DNA of 64,000 nucleotides from Listeria cossartiae subsp. cossartiae (GTDB taxonomy: Bacteria > Bacillota > Bacilli > Lactobacillales > Listeriaceae). Under the pieces are notes generated by a model. It saw only the letters and a program-made list of their open reading frames with translations, was not told the DNA's origin and made no database searches. Position 1 is the stretch's first letter; every line of letters begins with the position of its first letter. Of the stretch, positions 9,545 to 19,820 are shown piece after piece. The translations under genes were made by a program, and so were the position numbers. The stretch spans positions 1-64,000 of the forward strand of contig NZ_JAASUI010000002.1 in the NCBI RefSeq assembly GCF_014224155.1, given 5' to 3'.

Positions 9545-11134
9545 TTATTTCCGCGCAACCAACTTGCTAAGTGCGAGCAATTTAGAGCCGAACGGAAGAA
9601 AAACGAAATCTTTTGGACCGAGCAATTTGTATCTTAGCGCGAAAATCAGGAAAATTCCGCCGCCGATTATGGCGCTGACTATTGCTTGGAGCGCGCTGCC
9701 GAGTCTGGTTTCTAGCGGGGCTAACCATTCGAACAGGCATGGAAAGACCGCCATTAGCGCTAAAGCTGCGAGCAGGCGAATGAGCATTGTTCTTTCGACG
9801 AACGGCACTCGGATTGTTTGTTTTAGCGAAACGTAACAAATAATCAGGATGACAAGTAAGCCGATACAGGTTGAAATCGATGCGCCCATTGTTGCGAGCC
9901 TTGGAATTAGAATGCTTCCTGATATCCATTTTACAATAAGTCCAATTCCAACGCCAACTGCGGGTACAGCGATTTTTCCGAAGCCTTGTAAAATGCTGCT
10001 TAACATGATGATGAGTGAGCTAAGGAAAACGGCGGGCATGAATAATTGTAAGACGAATGTGCCGTCTGGAGTTTGGAATAACATTTGGTTCAGCGGGCGC
10101 ATGATGACGATGAGTCCAACTGTTTCTGCACCGGCTAAAATTAGCGTGATTTTGATTGCCAATAATACCGAGCGTTTGAGTTCTTTTTGCTGACCTTGAA
10201 CTCTTGCTGCCGTGATCATTGGGACGAGCGCGAGTGCAAGTCCGGTCGAAATGACTAGCCCCAATTGTAAGATTGGCTGACCGCGGTCGTAAATCCCTTT
10301 GAGTGATTTGGCAATGAAATCAGGGATTCCGGAGTCGCTCATTAACCGATACACTTGGAAGGAATCGACTAGCTGGAATAAAATCAGCATCGAGCTAACT
10401 ACGCAAATCGCCACACTTTGCCGTAAAAAGGCGCGACCGATACCGACTTTTTCTTCTTTATTAGCGAATACAGCTGGTTGAATTCCTTCTCCGAGCGCAA
10501 CTTTTTTATTGTAAAAGTGACGTAAAATGAAGATTCCGGAAATCCCGCCGAAAAACGCCCCACTCATCGCCATCGAGCCAGCATCATATAAATCGAGACC
10601 GAAATGAAGCGCCAGTCCAGCTCCTATCAAAATTATCGCCACTCGAATGATTTGTTCGACTGTTTGCGAAATCGCGGTCGGTATCATGTCTCCTTCTCCT
10701 TGGAAAAAGCCACGCATAAACGCGAGTTGCGGCATGAGTAGAAAAACGAAACTAATGACGCGGATTAATTCTGATAAAGCTGGGTCGCCCATCATCATGG
10801 CAATCACATTAGCAAACAGGAATAAAAAGGCGAAAATCGCAATACTTACAATTCGGAGCATCCTTGAGACTGCGCGCATAATGATTTGTTGCCGTCTAAA
10901 ATCGCCTTCTGCCTCTGCTAACATTTTCGAAATAACAACCGGGAAGCCGCCGAGTGCAAGCGTCATTGCGATTCCGTAAATTGGGTATACTTGTTGAAAA
11001 ATATAGAATCCGACGTCGCCCACCATATTTTGAAAAGGTACACGGTAAACTGCGCTAAGTATTTTAGAGATAAGCGAGGCAGCGGTTAGCCAAGCTGCAC
11101 CTTTCATTAGTCGCTTCATGGAACGTTCAGACAT
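9545..11134 (-). CDS. Polysaccharide flippase-like membrane protein (MOP superfamily, SpoVB/YabM-like)
   Basis: 529 aa, about 14 predicted hydrophobic segments, starting MSERSMKRLMKGAAWLTAASLISKI, a typical MOP/SpoVB N-terminus. The family exports lipid-linked saccharides such as lipid II. In Bacillus the gene here is yabM, a paralogue of the sporulation flippase SpoVB. The ATG is preceded by GGAGG. It lies in one run with mfd upstream and rqcP downstream. The specific lipid substrate cannot be read from the sequence. Confidence 0.9.
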   Translation of the reverse strand: MSERSMKRLMKGAAWLTAASLISKILSAVYRVPFQNMVGDVGFYIFQQVYPIYGIAMTLALGGFPVVISKMLAEAEGDFRRQQIIMRAVSRMLRIVSIAIFAFLFLFANVIAMMMGDPALSELIRVISFVFLLMPQLAFMRGFFQGEGDMIPTAISQTVEQIIRVAIILIGAGLALHFGLDLYDAGSMAMSGAFFGGISGIFILRHFYNKKVALGEGIQPAVFANKEEKVGIGRAFLRQSVAICVVSSMLILFQLVDSFQVYRLMSDSGIPDFIAKSLKGIYDRGQPILQLGLVISTGLALALVPMITAARVQGQQKELKRSVLLAIKITLILAGAETVGLIVIMRPLNQMLFQTPDGTFVLQLFMPAVFLSSLIIMLSSILQGFGKIAVPAVGVGIGLIVKWISGSILIPRLATMGASISTCIGLLVILIICYVSLKQTIRVPFVERTMLIRLLAALALMAVFPCLFEWLAPLETRLGSALQAIVSAIIGGGIFLIFALRYKLLGPKDFVFLPFGSKLLALSKLVARK

Positions 11135-11164
11135 CCCGCCACCTCCTTTCTTCTTAATTACTTA

Positions 11165-14100
11165 TCAATTTTCGGTTGATACTTTTTCTTTCATAGCACC
11201 ACGAAGTTTTTCAGCTAAGCTTTTCACTTGGTATAACCATTCTTTTAAAGGTTTATTTTGGACATTAATCGTGATTTTTAGTTGCGTGCCTTCCATGCCA
11301 ACGCCGACCATGCGGCCAAATTCGCCAATAATTTGCATGACGATATCACCGCGAATGCCAGCTGTTCCACTTTCCGAGAATAACATTGTAATTTTATTTT
11401 GTTCTTGTTTCACGGATTCAATGCCAACTTCTAGTGCGTGTACTTTAAGTTCAGTCATCGTGAACAGATATTCCACTTCTTCTGGATATTCTCCAAAACG
11501 GTCAATCATATCACTTTGTAAATCCTCAAGTTCGCTCAACACTTCTATATTGCGGAAGCGTTTGTACATCTCGATTTTTTGACGGCCGTCTGTAATATAA
11601 TATTCTGGAATATACGCATCGGCTTGGATATCGATTTCGACTGGGACGATTTGTTTTTGTTCTTCTTTTGGTTTTTTCGCTTCGATTGCTTCTTTGAGCA
11701 TTTGCGAGTAAAGATCGAACCCGACTGAATCGATAAAGCCATGTTGTTGCGCGCCGAGAATATTTCCGGCACCGCGAATGGATAAATCACGCATGGCGAT
11801 TTTGAAACCAGAGCCTAATTCGGTAAATTCTTTAATGGCCGATAAGCGTTTCTCCGCTTCCTCACGCAAAATTTTATCTTTTTGATACATGAAGTAAGCA
11901 TAGGCGATTCTGTTCCAACGCCCTACCCGTCCGCGTAACTGATAGAGTTGAGAAAGCCCCATTCGGTCAGCGTCTTGAACGAACAGCGTGTTAACGTTTG
12001 GAATGTCTACGCCAGTTTCAATAATCGTTGTTGTTACGAGTACGTCGAATTCCCCTTCAAGGAAACTCAAAATAACAGATTCTAATTCTGATTCGCCCAT
12101 TTGGCCGTGCGCAGTTGCCACTCGAGCATCTGGAACCATCGCAGAAATTTCATCTGCTTTTTGGGTAATGGATTCAACCCGGTTGTAGAGATAGTACACT
12201 TGTCCGTCACGTGCTAATTCCCGTTCGATTGCCTCGCGGACTAAAACGTTATTTTGTTCCGCGACATAGGTTTGCACCGGGAAACGGTTTGCTGGCGGAG
12301 TTTCGATAACAGATAGGTCACGAACGCCGAGCATCGACATGTGTAGTGTTCTTGGAATTGGTGTCGCAGTAAGTGTTAATACGTCGATTTTGGAACGCAT
12401 TTGTTTGATTTTTTCTTTGTGCGTTACGCCAAATCGTTGTTCTTCATCGACAATGAGCAAGCCCAAATCTTGATATTCGACATCTTTGGATAAAAGGCGG
12501 TGTGTGCCAACAACGACATCTACTGTACCATTTTTCATACCTTTTAATGTCTCGGTTTGTTGCTTTTTCGTGCGGAAACGGCTTAAAAGTCCAATTTCGA
12601 TTGGGAAGCCTTGGAATCGCTCTTTCATTGTTTCATAGTGTTGTTGCGCTAAAATGGTTGTCGGCACTAAAAAGGCAACTTGTTTGCCATCCATAATAGC
12701 TTTGAATGCAGCTCTGAGGGCCACTTCGGTTTTTCCGTAACCAACATCTCCGACCAAAAGGCGATCCATTGGGCGTGGTCGTTCCATATCTTTTTTGATT
12801 TCTGAAATCGAGCGCAATTGGTCTTCAGTTTCTTGATACGGGAAAGTATCTTCAAATTCGCGCTGCATTTCGTCATCCGCGCTAAACGCATAACCTTTTT
12901 CAGCTTCACGTTCGGCGTATAGTTTGATTAAGTCGTCCGCAATATCTTGGACGGAAGCTTGCACTTTCTTCTTAACTCGTTTCCATTCAGCGCCACCAAG
13001 TTTATTTAGCCTAGGCGACTTACCTTCTGCCCCAACGTATTTTTGAACTAAATCAAGTTGATCAACCGGGATGAAAAGTTTATCTTCACCTTGATAAACA
13101 AGTAACAGGTAATCTTTATGCACGCCGTTGATATCTAACGTTTCCATACCAACGTAGCGCGCAATACCGTGATTGACGTGAACTACGTAATCGCCGACTT
13201 TTAGCTCGGAATAGCTTTGGATTCGCTCAGCATTGGAAAGTTTTTGGCGTTTTTTTACCTTTTTGATTTTTTTATTGAAGAGCTCGGTTTCGCTAATAAT
13301 CGCTACTTTGGCAAGCGGTAGTTCAAAACCATTTTGGAATGTTCCGATGACAAATTGAACCATTCCGTATTTCGGCACGTCCGATTCTTCTTTTAAAATG
13401 GTGCTTTCCATGTCGTAATCAGCCAAGGTTTGCTGCATTTTTTCCGCGCGTTCTAAATTCGGCGCTAAGATTACTACTGCATAATTGTTTTTATGCCAGC
13501 TTTCTAGCTCCGTTTTTAAAACATTCATTTGACCGTGGAATTGCTGCATTTGTTTATAAACGATATTGGTCGTTTTCGATGCGCGCATGCTCGCCATTTG
13601 TTTTTGGAAAAGGGATAAATAAATTTTTGGTGATTGGTTTGCTTCTAATAGTTTTTTGAAAGAATGGCTTACTTGCACATCGCGAACTGTTTCCATTCGA
13701 CTTAACGTTTCTGTCTGCCACTCCGCTTCTTCCCGTTCCAAACTTTCTTCGGTTTCCAAAATCCGCGCAAATTCATCGAGCAAAATGGCCGTATTTTTTG
13801 GTAAGTAATCGAAAAGCGAGGCTGGGTCTGGGTAAGCCAACCCAATATATTTAAAGAACATGTCTGGTTTTACGCCTGAACGCAACATTTCCAATTCTTC
13901 TTCTAAATTTTCAACGAGCGCTTGTTTATCCGCGTCTTCTTTTAACTCATTTAAAGTGAGCGTCATTTTCTTTTCCAAACGTTGGACGATGTCAGGATAA
14001 TAACTTTGATCTAAAATGATTTCTGTTGCCGGAAGCAAGCGGAATTCTTCCACGCGTGTTGTCGAGCGTTGTGTTTCCACATCAAAGAAACGAAGCGAAT

Positions 14101-14704
14101 CTACTTCGGTATCAAAAAGTTCTATTCTGATTGGAAATTCTTCTGTGATTGGGTAAATATCAATAATCCCGCCGCGAACGCTGAATTCTCCCGGGGTATT
14201 TACCATCCCGCTCATCGTGTAACCCATCGTTACTAATTTTTGACGTAAAACATCTGGATCGATTTCTTCGCCTTCAACGATAGATATATTGAAATGTTTC
14301 CAAAGCGCAACTGGCGGAAGCATTTTTCTAAGTCCAGCCACTGGGACGATGACGATTCCCGGTTTTCCGGACAGCAGAAAGTCGAGTGCTTCAACACGTT
14401 GACCACGAAGCTCCGGGCTAGAAATACTAAGCTCTGATGAAATTAATTCATCTGCTGGGTATAAAAATAGGCGATCAACGTCCATTAATGAAAGTAGATC
14501 ATCATATAATTTTTGTGCATGATATAAATTGTGCGTGACAAATACAACTGGCCGCTTCGATGCTCCTTCTACCACGCTTGCAAATAACGCGCGCGAAGAA
14601 CCCGTGAGTCCCGTGACAAGTTGTGCTTTTTCTTTTTCATCAAGCGCTTTTAAGACCGCTCGAATATCTTTTTGTTCATATATTAATTGTTGTAATCCTT
14701 TCAA
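11165..14704 (-). CDS. mfd: Transcription-repair coupling factor Mfd
   Basis: 1179 aa, full length. An N-terminal UvrB-like region is followed by the RNA polymerase interaction domain (DYVVHVNHGIARYVG, about 520-535), the superfamily 2 translocase with GDVGYGKTEVALRA (Walker A, about 660) and VDEEQRFG (DEEQ box), and a C-terminal TRCF domain that inhibits UvrA binding until activated. Mfd removes stalled RNA polymerase at lesions and recruits UvrABC. The start is TTG (14702-14704), 10 nt after AGGAG. The flippase gene follows after 30 nt. Confidence 0.97.
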   Translation of the reverse strand: MKGLQQLIYEQKDIRAVLKALDEKEKAQLVTGLTGSSRALFASVVEGASKRPVVFVTHNLYHAQKLYDDLLSLMDVDRLFLYPADELISSELSISSPELRGQRVEALDFLLSGKPGIVIVPVAGLRKMLPPVALWKHFNISIVEGEEIDPDVLRQKLVTMGYTMSGMVNTPGEFSVRGGIIDIYPITEEFPIRIELFDTEVDSLRFFDVETQRSTTRVEEFRLLPATEIILDQSYYPDIVQRLEKKMTLTLNELKEDADKQALVENLEEELEMLRSGVKPDMFFKYIGLAYPDPASLFDYLPKNTAILLDEFARILETEESLEREEAEWQTETLSRMETVRDVQVSHSFKKLLEANQSPKIYLSLFQKQMASMRASKTTNIVYKQMQQFHGQMNVLKTELESWHKNNYAVVILAPNLERAEKMQQTLADYDMESTILKEESDVPKYGMVQFVIGTFQNGFELPLAKVAIISETELFNKKIKKVKKRQKLSNAERIQSYSELKVGDYVVHVNHGIARYVGMETLDINGVHKDYLLLVYQGEDKLFIPVDQLDLVQKYVGAEGKSPRLNKLGGAEWKRVKKKVQASVQDIADDLIKLYAEREAEKGYAFSADDEMQREFEDTFPYQETEDQLRSISEIKKDMERPRPMDRLLVGDVGYGKTEVALRAAFKAIMDGKQVAFLVPTTILAQQHYETMKERFQGFPIEIGLLSRFRTKKQQTETLKGMKNGTVDVVVGTHRLLSKDVEYQDLGLLIVDEEQRFGVTHKEKIKQMRSKIDVLTLTATPIPRTLHMSMLGVRDLSVIETPPANRFPVQTYVAEQNNVLVREAIERELARDGQVYYLYNRVESITQKADEISAMVPDARVATAHGQMGESELESVILSFLEGEFDVLVTTTIIETGVDIPNVNTLFVQDADRMGLSQLYQLRGRVGRWNRIAYAYFMYQKDKILREEAEKRLSAIKEFTELGSGFKIAMRDLSIRGAGNILGAQQHGFIDSVGFDLYSQMLKEAIEAKKPKEEQKQIVPVEIDIQADAYIPEYYITDGRQKIEMYKRFRNIEVLSELEDLQSDMIDRFGEYPEEVEYLFTMTELKVHALEVGIESVKQEQNKITMLFSESGTAGIRGDIVMQIIGEFGRMVGVGMEGTQLKITINVQNKPLKEWLYQVKSLAEKLRGAMKEKVSTEN

Positions 14705-14820
14705 GGGAAAACAGCTCCTTTTTTTGTCAGAAAATTCATTCTACAGGGTGCGAGAGTCAATCACACGTCCGAAGAAAGACCGAAATACGTGGCAAAAAAA
14801 TTACCACGTCTCGTCATTGT

Positions 14821-15381
14821 TTATTTTTGGTTGTATTTATTCATTACTTCAATAAATGGCGTTTGCGCAAAGTCTTCGATGGCATCTGCACTTTTTTGAA
14901 TTGCTGCGATAATATCAGGTTGTTCTGCTTTAGGGAAATCTCCTAACACGTAGTTAATGACTTCTCCTTTTATAGGGCGACTTACACCCACACGAATACG
15001 GTTAAACTCTTGCGTCTTGACGTGTTGGATAATGGATTTCATGCCATTATGGCCGCCAGCGCTACCTTTTTGACGCAATCTGATTTTCCCAACTGGTAAA
15101 TCAAGATCATCGTACACAATCACGACGTCTTCAATCGGGATGTTGTAGTAATCCATTAGCGGACGAATACATTCACCAGAAGCATTCATGAAAGTGAGCG
15201 GTTTTACTAAAATTATTTTTTCGCCGCCAACGTTAATTTCACTTGTCATACCATTAAATTTGGATTTTTTCCAAGGTGTTTGATGGCGGAAACTTAGCTC
15301 ATCAACTACCATAAAACCGACATTATGCCGGGTACGTTCGTATTTTTTGCCCGGATTTCCGAGTCCTGCAATTAATTTCAT
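14821..15381 (-). CDS. pth: Peptidyl-tRNA hydrolase
   Basis: 186 aa, the normal size. Pth recycles peptidyl-tRNA released prematurely from ribosomes. It opens with MKLIAGLGNPGKKYERTRHNVGF, holding the conserved N10 and H20, and has FMNASGE and the catalytic D (VVIVYDDLDLP). The ATG follows AAGGAG. The 116-nt gap to mfd includes an ACGTGG/CCACGT hairpin (14787-14809) without a T tail. Confidence 0.97.
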   Translation of the reverse strand: MKLIAGLGNPGKKYERTRHNVGFMVVDELSFRHQTPWKKSKFNGMTSEINVGGEKIILVKPLTFMNASGECIRPLMDYYNIPIEDVVIVYDDLDLPVGKIRLRQKGSAGGHNGMKSIIQHVKTQEFNRIRVGVSRPIKGEVINYVLGDFPKAEQPDIIAAIQKSADAIEDFAQTPFIEVMNKYNQK

Positions 15382-15487
15382 AAAAGCTTCTCCTTACATG
15401 AACGAAACCACTTCACGAATGAACTGGTTTTTGTTTCGATGTTTTTTTGATTATAACATGGATTGCACTTGGTTGAAAGTTTTCCAA

Positions 15488-16072
15488 CTAGGCTTGATGT
15501 TCGGCAATTTTATTTTCGATAATTTGCCATGCTGTTTTATTTTCAGCTTGAAAGTCTGCTGTTTTCCAATTTTCAGGAGTTTTTCCGATATATTTTTCAA
15601 AACCGAATTTTTGATATAAATAAATTGCTTGGTAACTTCCGGTTTGTGTGGTCAAATAGACAAAATCATTTTTATTTATACCGAGGATTTTGGATAGCAA
15701 GGCTTTTGCGATACCTTTGCCACCGTGCGAATCGAGGACAGCCACCCAATGAATCCGGCTCGCCATTTCGCCAAATGTATTCCCGTCCCAGAGCATTGCC
15801 GTTCCAATAAGCGCACCATCTGGAGCTTGCACAAAAACACAACGCTTGGCCAATTTTTCTTTTTCATTTCCAAATTCTGATTCAAAACGAGCGCGAATAC
15901 TATCCATTGATGGCACCTGACCAGTTTCTAATTGCAATCTACACCAGTCTTCTTCCAAACCATCTTTATAAAAGCAAAAAGAATATCCCGCCGGCAAATG
16001 AAACTCCGGATAATTTGCGGCATCGTGATTGACCATCGCAACAGAAATATGTGGTACTGATTTATCAAGCAT
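15488..16072 (-). CDS. GNAT-family N-acetyltransferase
   Basis: 194 aa. The C-terminal half is a GNAT fold: the acetyl-CoA loop is in VLDSHGGKGIAKALLSKIL, followed by VYLTTQTGSYQAIYLYQKFGF, the usual end of motif B. Substrate unknown. The ATG follows GGAGG. It sits between ctc and pth, where Bacillus has no counterpart, so it is a Listeria addition to the backbone. The ctc terminator (about 16108-16145) separates the two genes. Confidence 0.88.
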   Translation of the reverse strand: MLDKSVPHISVAMVNHDAANYPEFHLPAGYSFCFYKDGLEEDWCRLQLETGQVPSMDSIRARFESEFGNEKEKLAKRCVFVQAPDGALIGTAMLWDGNTFGEMASRIHWVAVLDSHGGKGIAKALLSKILGINKNDFVYLTTQTGSYQAIYLYQKFGFEKYIGKTPENWKTADFQAENKTAWQIIENKIAEHQA

Positions 16073-16105
16073 ATAAACGCCTCCTTCTCGAAACTATTAT
16101 AACAA

Positions 16106-16146
16106 AAAAAATGGAAGATATCGCAAACAAATGCGAATCTTCCATC
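16106..16146 (-). terminator. ctc terminator
   Basis: Long stem (ATGGAAGAT... 16111-16125 with 16132-16145, one bulge) followed by eight T residues on the minus strand. Confidence 0.85.
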
Positions 16147-16161
16147 CTTATTTATTCAAAA

Positions 16162-16785
16162 TTATTCAACTGGCTCTTCATCTTTACCATGTACAGCTTC
16201 TGGTTCTGGCGCTTCCGTAGTCGTCGGTTCTTCTTCAGCGCGCGGAGCAGACACAGTTACTACTGTTTCTTCTTCCTCAGCTTGCACGACGTAATCTTTG
16301 TTTTCCGGAAGATCGTTCGTTGTTAAAACATCACCGATTTCTAATGAAGAAATGTCTAATTCAATTGTTTCTGGTAATTTTTCTGGTGTTGCCGAAACTT
16401 TTACGTCATGGATAATTTGTTGTAATACGCCGCCAGCTTTAACTCCTGGTGCATCACCAACTAATACCACGCGAACATCGGTCTCCACTTCTTCATTCAT
16501 ATCAACCGCTAATAAATCAACATGCACTAAAACATCTTTTAACGGATCCACTTGATATTCATGTAATAAAACATTTAACTTCTTGCCGTCTACAGTAACT
16601 GAAAATACGGCGTTTCGACCATTGTCACGAACTGCTTTGATTAATTCCAAAGAATCAACGGAAACTGGAACATTCTCTGATTTGTAACCATAAATAATTC
16701 CAGGTACTTTTCCTTCACTACGCAATCTCGTTACTTCTGAATGTTGCGTTGTTTCTCTTTTCTGGACCTCTAATGTTGTTGCCAT
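16162..16785 (-). CDS. rplY (ctc): 50S ribosomal protein L25 / general stress protein Ctc
   Basis: 207 aa. An N-terminal L25 5S-rRNA-binding domain (about 1-95, LRSEGKVPGIIYG) is followed by a TL5-type beta domain and an acidic Glu-rich tail (about 178-207). Ctc is a classic sigma-B regulon member in Bacillus and Listeria, involved in stress adaptation of the ribosome. Both a sigma-A and a sigma-B promoter can be read upstream (16824-16855). It lies divergently from ldh. Confidence 0.95.
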   Translation of the reverse strand: MATTLEVQKRETTQHSEVTRLRSEGKVPGIIYGYKSENVPVSVDSLELIKAVRDNGRNAVFSVTVDGKKLNVLLHEYQVDPLKDVLVHVDLLAVDMNEEVETDVRVVLVGDAPGVKAGGVLQQIIHDVKVSATPEKLPETIELDISSLEIGDVLTTNDLPENKDYVVQAEEEETVVTVSAPRAEEEPTTTEAPEPEAVHGKDEEPVE

Positions 16786-16823
16786 AAAAAATCACTCCAC
16801 TCATTCAATTTTGGTACATCTAC

Positions 16824-16855
16824 ATTATATCTACCCGTTAGAGAAATAGCAAAAC
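16824..16855 (-). promoter_or_regulatory. Overlapping sigma-A and sigma-B promoters of ctc
   Basis: Sigma-A: TTGCTA (16847-16852), 17 nt, TATAAT (16824-16829). Sigma-B: GTTTTG (16850-16855), 13 nt, GGGTAG (16831-16836), close to the GTTTAA/GGGTAT consensus. The two overlap, so the polymerases would compete for the same DNA. Confidence 0.8.
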
Positions 16856-17013
16856 AAAGGAATAGCCTTATTTTGTTTTGTAAGGTTTATAATTCTCAAT
16901 AAAAGGTAAACAGAAAATAGCGGTTGAACGCGAATGCAGACGCTTCCAAACTGTACTATAGCGTTTTCATAAAAACATTATAACAACTTTTTTAAATTTA
17001 GGACGTTCAACGC

Positions 17014-17041
17014 TTCACAAATGAAAAATACATGGTATACT
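17014..17041 (+). promoter_or_regulatory. ldh promoter with possible Rex half-site
   Basis: TTCACA (17014-17019), 16 nt, TATACT (17036-17041). CTTCACAA overlapping the -35 matches one half of the Rex redox-repressor operator; Rex control of ldh is known in related Firmicutes. The second half is not clear. Confidence 0.55.
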
Positions 17042-17066
17042 GTACTAGTAAATAGATTTTTTATAG

Positions 17067-18020
<954 letters not shown>

Positions 18021-18034
18021 TATTATCAAACCTT

Positions 18035-18062
18035 AAAAGCATGCGACTTTGCATGCTTTTTT
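18035..18062 (+). terminator. ldh terminator
   Basis: Perfect AAAAGCATGC/GCATGCTTTT hairpin (18035-18044 with 18051-18060) followed by T residues. Confidence 0.9.
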
Positions 18063-18096
18063 GTTATACTTAATTTATTCGAGAGGAGGTCCGAGT

Positions 18097-18771
18097 ATGA
18101 TTACTTTTGACGAACTTAATGCCGAACTACAAGCTTTAGAAAATCCCAATACGATTAAAATTTTTCGTAATCACGGTTGCCCGGAAACATTAGAGCTTTA
18201 TGGTCTGAAAATTGGTGATTTAAAGAAAATTATTAGCCGAGAAAAACTAAAGAAAAACCACGAACTCGCCATAGAGCTGATTGAATCAAATAACAGTGAT
18301 TTGATTTATCTCGGTTTACTTGCAATCGATTCAAACAAAATAACCATCGGGCAAATCGAAAAATGGAATGTCGCTTTCCGAGAAACTTGGTCACAACTAA
18401 CTTTCGGACTCGCATCAGTTGTAAGCAAACGTGATGATGCATTCCTTTTCGCTAAAAAGTGGATTGAAAGTGATTATGATTTAACTAAATCCATGGGCTG
18501 GCAGATTTATAGCGAGCATATTAACGATTTACCCGAAGCAGAGGCATTACTTCAACGCGCGAAAGACACGCTGCAAACAGAAACCAACAGAACCCGCTAT
18601 TCAATGAACGGTTTTATTATCACTTGCGGAATTTACAAAGACGATTTGCACAAAAAAGCGATGGAAGCTGCGAAATCAGTCGGGAAAGTTCATGTAAACC
18701 TTGGAAATACAGCTTGTAAAGTTCCAGACGCCATTTCTTATATAGAAAAAGCGCGAAATCGTACGAAATAA
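18097..18771 (+). CDS. AlkD-like DNA alkylation repair protein
   Basis: 224 aa from the ATG at 18097, which follows GAGGAGG; an in-frame upstream ATG overlaps the ldh terminator and is rejected. The all-helical protein carries the HEAT-like pattern of the DNA alkylation repair family (for example GLKIGDLKKI, YLGLLAIDSN, KRDDAFLFAKKWIESDYD). Members excise N3/N7-alkylpurines, but many homologues are uncharacterised. It corresponds to the LIPI-1 flanking orfA next to ldh (lmo0209 position). Confidence 0.8.
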   Translation: MITFDELNAELQALENPNTIKIFRNHGCPETLELYGLKIGDLKKIISREKLKKNHELAIELIESNNSDLIYLGLLAIDSNKITIGQIEKWNVAFRETWSQLTFGLASVVSKRDDAFLFAKKWIESDYDLTKSMGWQIYSEHINDLPEAEALLQRAKDTLQTETNRTRYSMNGFIITCGIYKDDLHKKAMEAAKSVGKVHVNLGNTACKVPDAISYIEKARNRTK

Positions 18772-18782
18772 CCGGATATCCT

Positions 18783-18812
18783 TTGACTAGAAAAAGTACT
18801 AAGAGGTATGAT
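18783..18812 (+). promoter_or_regulatory. Promoter of the YbjQ-family gene
   Basis: TTGACT (18783-18788), 18 nt, TATGAT (18807-18812), about 25 nt before the GGAGG and ATG. Confidence 0.6.
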
Positions 18813-18837
18813 AAAAGAAAACTGGAGGGATAAATAA

Positions 18838-19170
18838 TGATAGTTACAACCTCACCAAATATTGAAGGCAAACAAATTATTGAGTATAAAAAAATCGTTT
18901 TCGGCGAAGTCATCACTGGCGTTAACTTTATGAAAGATATTGGGGCTGGACTTCGAAATTTCTTCGGGGGCCGTTCGCAAGGCTATGAGGACGAACTAAT
19001 TAACGCTCGCGAGGAAGCAATTCGCGAAATGGAACAACGCGCGAAAGATATTGGCGCAAATGCCGTTATTGGCGTTGATATTGATTATGAAGTGCTCGGA
19101 GCTGATAACGGGATGCTGATGGTTACTGCATCTGGTACAGCTGTTGTTATTGAAGCGCAGGATTATTAAA
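18838..19170 (+). CDS. YbjQ/UPF0145 family protein
   Basis: 110 aa, opening at the ATG after GGAGGGATAAATA. The family signature is visible: [11 protein letters not shown] near the start, then [25 protein letters not shown] and a C-terminal [17 protein letters not shown]. The family is sometimes called putative heavy-metal-binding, and a pentameric form is known, but the function is unproven. It is the orfB gene of the LIPI-1 flank (lmo0208 position). The exact ATG is at 18838, plus or minus one base. Confidence 0.85.
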
Positions 19171-19264
19171 TTAAAAAGAAGTATAATTGCAAAAACGCAG
19201 AATTTCAATTATTTCGTTTTTAATTTATTACGGTTTTACCAAAAATGCATCAGGAGATGAACCA

Positions 19265-19795
19265 GTGTTCGAGAGTATTAATTTTAGAAATTGTGAAGTT
19301 TTATTTTTAGAGAAAGATAGTAGTTTTTTTAAAGAGGATTTACTTCAAGCAAGATTTCCAAACGGCCGTTTAATTGATGTGGGTTGGTACGGTAAAGATT
19401 GCAGTTTTTGTATCCAGGTAATTGAAGATACGAATTCGGAAAAACCTTGTTATAAAACCAACAGATTTAAAGTAGAGTGGATGGAAAAAGATATTCAAAA
19501 TTTCATAGACTATGAAACAATTGAATATACAGATGAAATTTCAAGCCTATTTTTCACACTGGAAAATTTTATAAAAACAAGGGAAGACAAACAGCAGCCA
19601 TATTATAATGACGCCACCCAAATATTAGAAAAATTGCATAGTTTAGGACTTGAACAAAATGAAGTGGCTAATTATATTCAAACATTTGCTTTACAATATA
19701 GAGAAAGCGATGAAAATAATTGGGACTTTGCGTGTGATTTACTTGATTTAGTGACGGGGTTTTGTGCTCCAAAAAAACATATTTGGCATCAATAA
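19265..19795 (+). CDS. Uncharacterised 176-aa protein in the LIPI-1 flank
   Basis: Chosen start is GTG at 19265, 8 nt after AGGAG (19252-19256); the frame stays open upstream to 19187 but without a ribosome site. There is no signal peptide or membrane segment. The N-terminal half is beta-rich with FPNGRLIDVGWYGKDCSFCIQV; the C-terminal half is helical and acidic, ending CAPKKHIWHQ. I do not recognise the family. Its size, acidity and loose location recall small immunity or cytosolic accessory proteins, but that is only a guess. L. monocytogenes has no gene between its orfB and orfZ as far as I recall. Its 3' end forms half of a shared terminator. Confidence 0.7.
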   Translation: MFESINFRNCEVLFLEKDSSFFKEDLLQARFPNGRLIDVGWYGKDCSFCIQVIEDTNSEKPCYKTNRFKVEWMEKDIQNFIDYETIEYTDEISSLFFTLENFIKTREDKQQPYYNDATQILEKLHSLGLEQNEVANYIQTFALQYRESDENNWDFACDLLDLVTGFCAPKKHIWHQ

Positions 19796-19820
19796 ATTAT
19801 TGATGCCAAATATGTTTTTT
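19772..19820. terminator. Bidirectional terminator, 23-bp perfect inverted repeat
   Basis: Arms 19772-19794 and 19798-19820 are perfectly complementary around a 3-nt loop, with A and T runs at either end. It serves the converging 19265 and 19819 genes and overlaps the last codons of the former and the stop codon of the latter. Confidence 0.85.

Noticed and set aside
14787..14809. ACGTGG/CCACGT hairpin after pth, considered as a terminator
   Set aside because: The T residues are in the loop rather than after the stem on the minus strand, so it is not a standard terminator.
19187..19264. N-terminal extension of the 19265 gene (about 26 residues)
   Set aside because: There is no ribosome site at the upstream ATG, whereas GTG at 19265 follows AGGAG by 8 nt. 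The extra residues look like a read-through of non-coding sequence.
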